Notes: generated by a model from the letters alone, not told the origin. DNA of 5,882 nt from an uncultured Lachnospiraceae bacterium (GCA_947177885.1 CAMWWF010000199.1:1-5882); one strand, 5' to 3'. Shown: positions 1-5,882, counted from the first letter of the stretch. Made by a program: numbers and translations.

Positions 1-633
1 ATGTTCAGGAATGGCAAAAAGAAGGCTGCATATATTTTACTGATGACGGTTGTTTTGTTTCCCTTGGCGGTTAACAGCAATTTTCTTTTATATGAAGCAA
101 GTTCTGTACATGGACTTCATATGTATACCTATATGTGTGTCTTTTTGCTGTTAGCAATATTGTTGGAAAAAGCAGAAGCAGGAAGACTTAAGTGGTTCTA
201 TAAATGTGGGACTATATGGGTGGGCATTATAGGTGTTCTATACTTCCGTTATGCGGGGCTATGTTATTTAAACATGGATATCGCCCAGGAAAAAGCTAAG
301 GCCTATTTTATAACAATGGTAACACGGATTCAGTCTATTGAAGGATATGATGATAACTATTCAATTTTATATATAAATCCAAGACAGAAAAATACAGATA
401 TATTTCCCGAAAGCATTAGTACATCTGATTATATCATTACGAATCCTTTGTATGAAACAGATATTCCCAATAATTATATGTGGTACAAGTTTATGTATAT
501 ATGGACTGGATATGCGTCAAAACAAATTTCAGAGCCGGATCCTGCCTGGGAAGAAGAAATAGAGCAAATGCCGAGCTATCCGAATGACGGTTCGATAAAA
601 ATATTTGATGATGTGATAGTGGTAAAGTTTTAG
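1..633 (+). CDS. C-terminal part of a polytopic membrane protein, GtrII-like glucosyltransferase (probably 5'-truncated)
   Basis: The frame is open from base 1 to a TAG stop at 631-633 (210 residues). Three hydrophobic stretches are visible, at about residues 9-30, 40-57 and 70-90. A non-hydrophobic tail of about 120 residues follows, probably on the outer face. The section from about residue 82 to 126 has the look of the C-terminal end of GtrII-type membrane glucosyltransferases: a last helix ending in a Tyr-rich turn, then an amphipathic helix with 'TRIQSIEGYDDNYSI', then a beta-like segment. Those proteins are usually around 500 residues and put glucosyl groups from a lipid carrier onto surface polymers. 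The ATG at base 1 is therefore more likely an internal Met than the true start, and no upstream sequence is available to decide. Base composition is clearly more A+T-rich than the downstream genes (for example 16 G/C in bases 421-480). The family assignment is from recall of the pattern and is moderate at best; an unrelated surface-polysaccharide membrane protein is possible. Confidence 0.5.
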   Translation: MFRNGKKKAAYILLMTVVLFPLAVNSNFLLYEASSVHGLHMYTYMCVFLLLAILLEKAEAGRLKWFYKCGTIWVGIIGVLYFRYAGLCYLNMDIAQEKAKAYFITMVTRIQSIEGYDDNYSILYINPRQKNTDIFPESISTSDYIITNPLYETDIPNNYMWYKFMYIWTGYASKQISEPDPAWEEEIEQMPSYPNDGSIKIFDDVIVVKF

Positions 634-636
634 ACG

Positions 637-661
637 TTGAAATAGAATTGGCAAATATAAT
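637..661 (+). promoter_or_regulatory. possible promoter, perfect TATAAT -10 with weak -35
   Basis: TATAAT lies at 656-661, an exact sigma-A -10 match. The -35 side is poor: TTGAAA at 637-642 leaves only a 13-base spacer, and TAGACG at 631-636 (4/6 match) leaves 19. Transcription would start near 668, just before the hairpin at 671-690, so that hairpin would be the first structure in the mRNA. This is the only promoter-like site seen in the 91 bases before the SDR gene, but the region is A+T-rich and a chance TATAAT is possible. Confidence 0.35.
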
Positions 662-670
662 GGATAAATT

Positions 671-695
671 AAGACCTGAAACAGGGTCTTTTTTA
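671..695 (+). terminator. rho-independent terminator after the membrane-protein gene
   Basis: AAGACC (671-676) pairs perfectly with GGTCTT (685-690), with an 8-base loop that can close one more T-G pair. The stem runs into a T-tract at 689-695 (seven T). It sits 37 bases after the TAG of the membrane-protein gene and about 30 bases before the next start. The arrangement is a standard intrinsic terminator and probably separates the two transcription units. The stem is short, so some readthrough is likely. Confidence 0.75.
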
Positions 696-708
696 TTGTA
701 AAAAACTT

Positions 709-717
709 AAAGGAGAG
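709..717 (+). promoter_or_regulatory. strong ribosome binding site for the SDR gene
   Basis: AAAGGAGAG lies seven bases before the ATG at 725. It is the best Shine-Dalgarno match near that gene and fixes the start codon. Confidence 0.85.
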
Positions 718-724
718 AGAAAAA

Positions 725-1768
725 ATGGCTGAGACAATTATGGTTACTGGAAATCTGGGATATATTGGTTCTGTGATGGTTCCCTGGCTCACGAATGAAA
801 AAGGCTATGATGTGGTGGGTTATGATATCGGTTATTATGAGGACTGCTATTTGAAACCGGCGCCCCAGAAGTTGGTAAAGCAAATCAAAAAGGATGTGCG
901 TGACTGCACGCCGGAGGATTTTGAGGGAATCGACTATGTGATCCATTTGGCGGGGCTGTCCAACGACCCCCTGGGGGATTTCGACGAATCTCTAACCTAT
1001 GCCATCAACTATGAGGGGACGATGAAAATTGCAAGATGTGCCAAAGAAGCCGGCGTAAAGCGATTTGCTTATGCGTCATCTCAGAGTGTATATGGCATCT
1101 CTGACACCAGTAAAGCGGCGGATGAGGAAAGTGAAAAGAACCCAATCACAGCTTATGCGAAGACGAAATGGAAATGTGAGGGAGAGCTGAAGGAATTATG
1201 CGACGACGACTTTATCGTAACAATCCTGCGCCCGGCAACTGCCTACGGGGCAAGCCCGAACCTTCGCTGTGATATCGTATTCAACGGGTTTGTGGGATAT
1301 GCTTACACAAAGAAGCTGATCGAAATCAAGAGCAACGGTACGCCGGTGAGACCTATGTCTCATATCCAGGATATCAGCAACGCGTTCCTCGCGGTTCTGG
1401 AGGCTCCGGAAGAGCTTGTAAAAGGCGAAGTATTCAATATCGGAAAGGACGATAATAATTATACCGTCAGGGATCTTGCCGAGATAGCCCAGAAGTGTGT
1501 TCCGGGATGTGAGCTGACTTTTACCGGGGAACATACGGACCCGAGGAGTTATCGTGTTTCATCAGAAAAAATATTGACAGTGCTTAAAGATTATTACCAT
1601 CCGGAGTGGACTATCGAAAAAGCAGGAAAAGAGCTGATGAATTTCTATGACAATGTCCAATTTGATAAGGAGACCTTTGAAGGATGGAAGTGCACGAGAC
1701 TGAAGTGCTTAAAGAAGCGCATTGAGGATGGGACCATTGACAATGATCTGCGCGTGACAGGAAGATGA
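725..1768 (+). CDS. NAD-dependent sugar epimerase/dehydratase, extended SDR family
   Basis: This 347-residue protein has the normal length of an extended short-chain dehydrogenase/reductase acting on nucleotide sugars. The dinucleotide-binding motif TGNLGYIG is at residues 8-15, right after the first beta strand. Asp34 at the end of the second strand fits NAD(H) ribose binding. 'HLAGLSNDPLG' (74-84) is the fourth-strand region. Ser118/Ser119 lie in 'ASSQSVYG', and the catalytic Tyr144-x3-Lys148 pair lies in 'YAKTK'. The substrate-domain segment 'RPMSHIQDISNAF' (209-221) and 'GEVFNIG' are also typical. The family makes 4-keto intermediates or epimerises activated sugars in the cytoplasm. The 'SNDPLG' subgroup is often found in polysaccharide and natural-product sugar loci, but the exact sugar cannot be read from sequence. 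The start is set by a strong ribosome binding site. The next gene begins one base after the stop, so this is probably the first gene of an operon. Confidence 0.9.
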   Translation: MAETIMVTGNLGYIGSVMVPWLTNEKGYDVVGYDIGYYEDCYLKPAPQKLVKQIKKDVRDCTPEDFEGIDYVIHLAGLSNDPLGDFDESLTYAINYEGTMKIARCAKEAGVKRFAYASSQSVYGISDTSKAADEESEKNPITAYAKTKWKCEGELKELCDDDFIVTILRPATAYGASPNLRCDIVFNGFVGYAYTKKLIEIKSNGTPVRPMSHIQDISNAFLAVLEAPEELVKGEVFNIGKDDNNYTVRDLAEIAQKCVPGCELTFTGEHTDPRSYRVSSEKILTVLKDYYHPEWTIEKAGKELMNFYDNVQFDKETFEGWKCTRLKCLKKRIEDGTIDNDLRVTGR

Positions 1769-1769
1769 G

Positions 1770-3254
1770 ATGAATAAGATATATGACGTGATTATCATTG
1801 GCGCCGGGGCGGTCGGCTGTGCCATAGCGAGGGAACTATCTAAATTTGAATTGAGCATCCTCGTGCTTGAAAAAGAGTGTGACGTCGCTTATGGCACCAG
1901 CGGCCGAATGTCCGGTGTTGTTCATGCAGGTTTCAACAATAAGCCTGGGACTCTGATGGCAAAATTCTGTGTGGAAGGGAATCGGGAATTTGAAGGAATC
2001 TGTAAAAAATTGGACATCCCATACAAAAAGACCGGAAAGGTGCTGGTAGCATTTGATAAGGATGATATGGATGCACTGAAAGGTATCATAAGCCGCGGCG
2101 AGGAGAACGGTTGTGAAGGATTACGGCTCATAGATGCACAGGAGCTTCACCATATCGCACCTGGACTGGGAGGCATCGGAGGGATGCTCTCCCCAAACAC
2201 AGCGATTTTTGATCCGTTTATTTATTGTATTGCCCATGCGGAGAATGCAGCCCAAAATGGGGCAGAGTTTATTTTTGACAGTGAAGTGACCGGAATAGGA
2301 AGAACGGACGGGAACGCAGAGTCGAAGGACCTGGAAAAGGGAACGTTTGCCATTCAGACCGCATCCGGGACATATCGGAGCAGATATCTGGTGAATTCTG
2401 CAGGACTGTATTGTGACAGAATATCATCTATGGCCGGAGTGGATAAGTACACCATATATCCATGCCGCGGAGAGTATTTTATCCTGGATAAGATTGCGGA
2501 TGAGATGCTGGATATACCGGCATATCCAGTGCCGAAACCGGGAATTGGAGGACTGGGAGTCCATCTTACTCCGACAATTAACGGAAACCTGATCATTGGA
2601 CCCAGTGCGGAGTATCTGGAAGAGAGAGATGACTATGGGACGACAGGGATAGTCATGGAAAAGCTGTTCAGGGAAGCGAAAGCCCTGCTCCCGGGGATTG
2701 AGCGCAGGGATATCATCGGAAATTACTGCGGTATCCGTCCGAAACAGGCACCGCCAGGAGAAGGAGGATTCCGGGATTTTGTCATTAAAGAGGAGGAATG
2801 CTGTCCAGGATTGATAAACCTTATCGGGATTGAATCTCCGGGATTTACTGCTTCTGCACCGATTGCCAGGATGGTCCGTGATATTCTGGGCAGGCATTTA
2901 AAATTGAAAGAAAAGAAAGATTTCAATCCTCTGAGGAGAGGACCTGTGCGATATCGGGAGCTCTCAAAAGAGGAGCAGGAGAAATTGATTGCCATAGATC
3001 CGGAGTATGGCGAGATTATCTGCCGGTGTCAGAATGTGACGAAGCGAGAGATCCGGGATGCCATTGAAAATATGCTTGGTGCAAGAAGCCTGTCCTCTAT
3101 CAAATACCGTGCATGGTGTATGACAGGACGCTGTAATGGCGGTTACTGCATGAGTAAGATTGTCGACATGCTTATCCGGGATTACCGTATCCCGCCATCA
3201 GAGATCACATACAGGGGGAAGGGCAGTGAAATGTTTTCGGGTGAAATGAAATGA
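1770..3254 (+). CDS. GlpA/LhgO-like FAD-dependent oxidoreductase with C-terminal BFD-type [2Fe-2S] domain
   Basis: The 494-residue product starts with a DAO-type FAD fold. GAGAVG is at residues 11-16, Glu34 ends the second strand ('LVLEKE'), and 'GTSGRMSGVVHAGF' (42-55) is typical of GlpA and L-2-hydroxyglutarate oxidase relatives. A second FAD-contact motif, 'GIESPGFTASAPIA', is at 353-366. From about residue 415 a BFD-like [2Fe-2S] domain follows, with Cys418-x-Cys420 and Cys455-x4-Cys460 as likely ligands; Cys450 is an extra cysteine nearby. Known relatives oxidise glycerol-3-phosphate or 2-hydroxy acids and pass electrons through the Fe-S domain to a partner. No signal peptide or membrane segment is seen, so a cytoplasmic or peripheral protein is expected. 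The start lies one base after the SDR stop, with AGGAAG (1759-1764) as ribosome binding site inside the end of the SDR gene. It overlaps the next oxidoreductase by four bases, suggesting a stoichiometric complex. The substrate is not determined; a plain glycerol-catabolic role is not supported by the visible neighbours. Confidence 0.88.
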   Translation: MNKIYDVIIIGAGAVGCAIARELSKFELSILVLEKECDVAYGTSGRMSGVVHAGFNNKPGTLMAKFCVEGNREFEGICKKLDIPYKKTGKVLVAFDKDDMDALKGIISRGEENGCEGLRLIDAQELHHIAPGLGGIGGMLSPNTAIFDPFIYCIAHAENAAQNGAEFIFDSEVTGIGRTDGNAESKDLEKGTFAIQTASGTYRSRYLVNSAGLYCDRISSMAGVDKYTIYPCRGEYFILDKIADEMLDIPAYPVPKPGIGGLGVHLTPTINGNLIIGPSAEYLEERDDYGTTGIVMEKLFREAKALLPGIERRDIIGNYCGIRPKQAPPGEGGFRDFVIKEEECCPGLINLIGIESPGFTASAPIARMVRDILGRHLKLKEKKDFNPLRRGPVRYRELSKEEQEKLIAIDPEYGEIICRCQNVTKREIRDAIENMLGARSLSSIKYRAWCMTGRCNGGYCMSKIVDMLIRDYRIPPSEITYRGKGSEMFSGEMK

Positions 3255-4636
3255 TAAAGGAATGCGATGTGTTGGTAGTCGGCGGTGGACCGGGTGGGTT
3301 AGCGGCCGCATGTGCGGCCAGGAAAGAGGGCGCGGATTCGGTCATTGTCCTGGAGCGTGAAGGGGAGGCAGGCGGTATCCTAAACCAATGTATCCATAGC
3401 GGCTTTGGTCTGATCCGCTATAAAGAGGAATTGACGGGTCCCGAATATGCCGGGCTTGCTATAGAAGAAGCGTTGAGCAGTGGTGTAAAGATTCTGACAT
3501 CTCGGCATGTGGCAGAGCTCCTGCCGTCCCATGATGTAATGGCGTATACCAGAGAAGGAATGGAAAGGTATCACGCAAAGGCGGTCATCCTTGCCACCGG
3601 CTGCAGGGAGAGGACGAGAGGCAATATCTCAATTCCCGGGAGCCGACCGGCGGGGGTGTTTACAGCGGGTGTAGCACAGAATCTGTTGAACCGCAAGAAT
3701 ATTATGGTCGGAAGGCGCGCAGTTATTTTGGGCTCGGGAGATATCGGTCTCATTATGGCAAGGCGGCTTACGCTGGAAGGGGCGAAGGTGTTGGCAGTAG
3801 CAGAGATACTGTCAGCACCGGCCGGGCTTGCCAGAAATGTGAGCCAGTGCGTTTATGAATTTGGCATTCCTTTATATGTAAATACCACAGTGTCAAATAT
3901 CATCGGAAAAAATAAACTGGAAGCTGTAGAACTGTCGGAAGTGGACAAAAATCATGAGGCGGTACCAGGGACGGGCAGGATCCTGGAATGCGATACGCTG
4001 ATTCTTTCTGTTGGGCTGATCCCTGAAAACGAGGTGGCAAAAACAGCAGGAATAAAGCTGAATGAGGATAACAGTATGGTCACTGACAAATATCTGCAGA
4101 CCAGTGCGGCAGGCATCTTTTCCTGCGGAAATTCCCGTCATGTGATGGATCTTGCAGACTATGTTTCAGAACAGGGAGAGACAGCAGGTCGGAATGCGGT
4201 GCACTTACTGCGGGGGGAACCGATGGAAGCCTGGGATGAAGGGATGACCAATTGCATGAAAAAAGGGTTTCCGGAGAAGGATACTGTGACCTGTACAGTA
4301 TGTCCGAATGGGTGTCAGGTAAAGTGGAATGACATGGCGGGAAGATTTGTCGGGAATAAATGTCCAAGAGGTGCAAAGTTCGCCCAACAGGAGCGAACGG
4401 ATCCTAAAAGGACTGTGACGACGACAGTGAAAGTGCGGAATGGGCATCAGCCTTTAATTGCGGTGCGCACAAAGATGCCGGTGAAAAAGGCAAAAGTGGA
4501 GGAAATCATGAAAGAACTCCACAGCGTGGCAGTTGATGGAGATGTAAAGACAAATGATATAGTATGCACGCTGTCTTCTAAAGCAGGGGGAGTGCCTGTG
4601 ATAGCAACAGCAGATGTATCACAGGATGGGCTATAA
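3251..4636 (+). CDS. FAD/NAD(P)-binding oxidoreductase fused to a C-terminal DUF1667 four-cysteine domain
   Basis: This 461-residue protein has two nucleotide-binding folds: GGGPGG at residues 11-16 with Glu35 for FAD, and GSGDIG at 161-166 for NAD(P)H. 'ATGCRERTRG' (115-124) and the late FAD motif 'GIFSCGNS' (288-295) complete a pyridine-nucleotide oxidoreductase. There is no C-x(2-4)-C redox disulfide in the N-terminal part, only Cys47 in 'NQCIHSGFG', so a disulfide-reductase role is unlikely. From about residue 346 the chain is a DUF1667 domain: Cys348-x2-Cys351-x3-Cys355 and Cys371 in 'GNKCPRGAKFAQQE', then 'KRTVTTTVKV' and 'VRTKMPVKKAKVEEIM'. The four cysteines probably bind a metal or Fe-S cluster. 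In many Firmicutes, as I recall, DUF1667 is a separate small gene beside GlpA-like and NAD(P)/FAD genes; here it is fused. The ATG overlaps the preceding stop (ATGA), with only a weak GGGTGA Shine-Dalgarno, so translational coupling is likely. Probable role: electron-transfer partner of the preceding flavoprotein. Confidence 0.88.
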   Translation: MIKECDVLVVGGGPGGLAAACAARKEGADSVIVLEREGEAGGILNQCIHSGFGLIRYKEELTGPEYAGLAIEEALSSGVKILTSRHVAELLPSHDVMAYTREGMERYHAKAVILATGCRERTRGNISIPGSRPAGVFTAGVAQNLLNRKNIMVGRRAVILGSGDIGLIMARRLTLEGAKVLAVAEILSAPAGLARNVSQCVYEFGIPLYVNTTVSNIIGKNKLEAVELSEVDKNHEAVPGTGRILECDTLILSVGLIPENEVAKTAGIKLNEDNSMVTDKYLQTSAAGIFSCGNSRHVMDLADYVSEQGETAGRNAVHLLRGEPMEAWDEGMTNCMKKGFPEKDTVTCTVCPNGCQVKWNDMAGRFVGNKCPRGAKFAQQERTDPKRTVTTTVKVRNGHQPLIAVRTKMPVKKAKVEEIMKELHSVAVDGDVKTNDIVCTLSSKAGGVPVIATADVSQDGL

Positions 4637-4654
4637 AATGAAAAGTCAGGCGCA

Positions 4655-4686
4655 GAAAACACACATTTTAGTTTATGTGTGTTTTC
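4655..4686 (+). terminator. perfect 12-bp hairpin, possible weak (bidirectional) terminator inside the operon
   Basis: GAAAACACACAT (4655-4666) is the exact reverse complement of ATGTGTGTTTTC (4675-4686), with the 8-base loop TTTAGTTT. Read as a terminator, the core stem is CACACAT/ATGTGTG, flanked by an A-tract on the left and only four T on the right, so it could work weakly in both directions. It starts 18 bases after the DUF1667-gene stop and ends before the ribosome binding site of the ThDP gene. A role as mRNA stabiliser or protein-binding palindrome is equally possible. Confidence 0.55.
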
Positions 4687-4688
4687 GA

Positions 4689-4703
4689 GGTTTTGGTAAA
4701 ACC
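4689..4703 (+). repeat. small inverted repeat just before the ThDP-gene ribosome binding site
   Basis: GGTTTT (4689-4694) pairs with AAAACC (4698-4703) around a three-base loop. It ends five bases before AGGAGG. The AAAAC half can instead pair with GTTTT at 4681-4685, which belongs to the larger hairpin just upstream, so the two structures could compete. The stem is short and A-T-rich; chance cannot be excluded. Confidence 0.35.
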
Positions 4704-4708
4704 GGAGC

Positions 4709-4714
4709 AGGAGG
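4709..4714 (+). promoter_or_regulatory. ribosome binding site that fixes a TTG start
   Basis: A consensus AGGAGG lies eight bases before TTG 4723-4725. No ATG in the right frame is at a suitable distance, so this site is the main reason for choosing the TTG codon as start of the ThDP enzyme. Confidence 0.8.
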
Positions 4715-4722
4715 ATGGAGAA

Positions 4723-5882
4723 TTGACAGTATCAGAGTATATTTTTAATTTTTTGCAGAGCAAAGGTGTCGAGACCGTCTATATGGTATCGGGCAGTTCG
4801 GCAATGTGGTTGACGGATGCCCTGAAAAGGAACCAAAAGCTGAAAGCGGTATGCTGCCAGCATGAGCAGGTCGCCGCTATGGCGGCAGATGCTGAGGGAC
4901 GGGTCAGCGGTATTCCAGGAGTAGCCCTTGTGACAATAGGCCCTGGAGCGACGAATGCTATAACTGGTGTCGCGGGGGCTTTTACGGATTCCTCCCCAAT
5001 GTTCGTCCTTTCCGGACAGGCTAATTCCAAAATATTGAAATATCAGATGGAGACCGGGATACGGACGAAAGGGACTCAGAGCATTACGCTGGACCATGTA
5101 GCAGGGGGTGTGACAAAGTACTTTGTGGCTGTTCTTGATCCGGCGGACATCCGCTATCATATGGAGCGGGCATATTATGAAGCCATGAGCGGAAGGAAGG
5201 GACCGGTGTGGATCGATGTGCCGGTTGACATACAGAACAGGCAGATCCCGGAGCAAATGAAAGGATATGAGGTAAATCCGGTTGCTGAAGTTACGGTAGA
5301 CTGGGGCAGGATAAGGGAACTGATCGAAAATGCCAAAAAACCATTGATCTTTGCGGGATACGGTGTATTGAGCGCTGGGGTGAGGGAAGCGCTTTTGACT
5401 TTTGCAGAGCGTTTTGCTATTCCTGTAGTAACTTCCAGGGGAGGGATCGGTGTAATCCCGTCAACAAACCGTCTTTTCATTGGCCGGCCAGGCGCCTATG
5501 GAGATAGGGCAAGCCATTTTGCAGTGCAGGAATGTGACATGTTGTTTATTCTTGGCAGCAGGATGTCCCAGTCTACAACGGGTTATTATCCGGACCATCT
5601 TGCGCCGGATGCCGTAAAGATCATGGTGGATATTGATGAGAAAGAATTGGCGAAGGGCGATGTGCCCGTGGATATCCCCATACAAAAAGATTTGGGGACA
5701 TTCATGGAAGAACTGTTGGCGGTCTCTGAAGACTGGATGAGAGACAGTCATGAGGAATGGATATCCCATTGTCGGGAAAACAGAGAGAAATATCCGGTTG
5801 TAGATCCAAATTATGAAAAGGAAGAAGGGATTAACAGCTATTATTTCACAAAGCTGCTTTCGGATAATGCGCCGGATAATGT
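4723..5882 (+). CDS. thiamine-diphosphate-dependent enzyme, acetolactate-synthase-like (3'-truncated by window)
   Basis: The frame runs open from TTG 4723 to the window end: 386 codons plus two bases. Full-length relatives have about 550-600 residues, so the C-terminal ThDP-pyrophosphate domain (the GDG...N motif) lies outside the window. Visible are the N-terminal pyrimidine-binding domain (about residues 1-170) and the central domain (about 190-325). Glu48 in 'CCQHEQVAAMAADAEGR' is the conserved cofactor-activating glutamate. 'GVALVTIGPGATNAITGVAGAFTDSSPM' spans residues 66-93, and 'TKGTQSITLDHV' with 'GPVWIDVPVDIQ' are typical. The central domain has 'KPLIFAGYGV' and 'CDMLFILGSRM'. The family decarboxylates 2-oxo acids and joins or splits C-C bonds. 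This member looks like those in surface-polysaccharide and sugar loci rather than IlvB, and no small regulatory subunit gene is visible, although the downstream side is not seen. An in-frame ATG at 4675 would add 16 residues, but it lies inside the hairpin and lacks a ribosome binding site. The first codons, 'TVSEYIFNFLQSKG', match the usual family start. Confidence 0.88.
   Translation, partial: MTVSEYIFNFLQSKGVETVYMVSGSSAMWLTDALKRNQKLKAVCCQHEQVAAMAADAEGRVSGIPGVALVTIGPGATNAITGVAGAFTDSSPMFVLSGQANSKILKYQMETGIRTKGTQSITLDHVAGGVTKYFVAVLDPADIRYHMERAYYEAMSGRKGPVWIDVPVDIQNRQIPEQMKGYEVNPVAEVTVDWGRIRELIENAKKPLIFAGYGVLSAGVREALLTFAERFAIPVVTSRGGIGVIPSTNRLFIGRPGAYGDRASHFAVQECDMLFILGSRMSQSTTGYYPDHLAPDAVKIMVDIDEKELAKGDVPVDIPIQKDLGTFMEELLAVSEDWMRDSHEEWISHCRENREKYPVVDPNYEKEEGINSYYFTKLLSDNAPDN

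Noticed and set aside
1770..3254. Assigning glpA (anaerobic glycerol-3-phosphate dehydrogenase) outright
   Set aside because: The fold and BFD domain fit, but related proteins act on 2-hydroxy acids and other substrates, and no glpK, glpF or glpB gene is visible. Only the family was called.
4675..4677. In-frame ATG as alternative start of the ThDP enzyme
   Set aside because: It sits in the 3' arm of the 12-bp hairpin, has no Shine-Dalgarno sequence before it, and would add a 16-residue extension not expected in the family, while TTG 4723 has a consensus AGGAGG at eight bases.
4723..4743. Perfect -35-like TTGACA with TATATT close behind
   Set aside because: The spacing is only nine bases, and the TTGACA is the TTG start codon plus the next codon of the ThDP gene; no -10 better than 3/6 is found at 17 bases.
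4732..5256. Minus-strand open frame of 174 codons across the right-hand gene
   Set aside because: It lies opposite the well-supported ThDP-enzyme frame, encodes no recognisable domain and is rich in Arg, His, Ser and Pro as expected for an antisense shadow. The same holds for the minus-strand frames at 2424-2897, 1196-1534, 5175-5480 and 5461-5769.
4723..5882. Calling the ThDP enzyme acetolactate synthase IlvB of branched-chain amino-acid synthesis
   Set aside because: The visible neighbours are a sugar SDR and flavoproteins, no ilv genes are seen, and the segment around 'TKGTQS' differs from the usual IlvB 'GTDAFQE' type. The missing C-terminus prevents a firm test.
725..5882. Possible mobile elements, CRISPR arrays, tRNA genes or riboswitches
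   Set aside because: Nothing resembling a transposase, spaced direct repeats, a tRNA cloverleaf or a long structured leader was seen; intergenic space is limited to 1, 91 and 86 bases.

Overview
The window looks like part of a cell-surface polysaccharide or unusual-sugar locus from a low-to-mid G+C Gram-positive anaerobe, probably a clostridial (Lachnospiraceae-like) Bacillota. This rests on strong AGGAGG-type ribosome binding sites, tightly packed co-directional genes, a TTG start, and a GlpA-like/DUF1667 oxidoreductase pair of a kind known mainly from anaerobic Firmicutes. The placement is inference; no phylogenetic marker is present.

Layout, all on the + strand. (1) 1-633 is the A+T-rich 3' part of a polytopic membrane protein resembling the C-terminal end of GtrII-type glucosyltransferases. 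(2) 634-724 is a short intergenic region with a -10-like TATAAT box, a hairpin/T-tract terminator and a strong ribosome binding site. (3) 725-1768 encodes an extended-SDR NAD-dependent sugar epimerase/dehydratase. (4) 1770-3254 encodes a GlpA/LhgO-like FAD oxidoreductase with a C-terminal BFD-type [2Fe-2S] domain. (5) 3251-4636 encodes a second FAD/NAD(P)-type oxidoreductase fused to a four-cysteine DUF1667 domain. (6) 4637-4722 is an intergenic spacer with a perfect 12-bp hairpin plus a second small hairpin. (7) From 4723 to the window end runs the first 386 codons of a thiamine-diphosphate (ThDP) enzyme of the acetolactate-synthase superfamily. It starts with TTG and is cut off by the window edge.

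Genes 3 to 5 are separated by 1 bp and by a 4-bp ATGA overlap, so they are almost certainly co-transcribed and translationally coupled. The ThDP gene follows after about 86 bases and may be partly uncoupled by the hairpin. The two flavoproteins look like one redox unit: a substrate dehydrogenase carrying an Fe-S relay, and a partner that passes electrons onward.

The most interesting point is the combination of this redox pair with a sugar-type SDR and a ThDP carboligase/decarboxylase-like enzyme, next to a membrane glycosyltransferase-like gene. A plausible but unproven reading is a pathway that oxidises a small hydroxy compound (polyol phosphate or 2-hydroxy acid) and uses the keto product in ThDP-dependent C-C chemistry to make an unusual surface-glycan building block. 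No mobile element, tRNA, rRNA or CRISPR array was seen.
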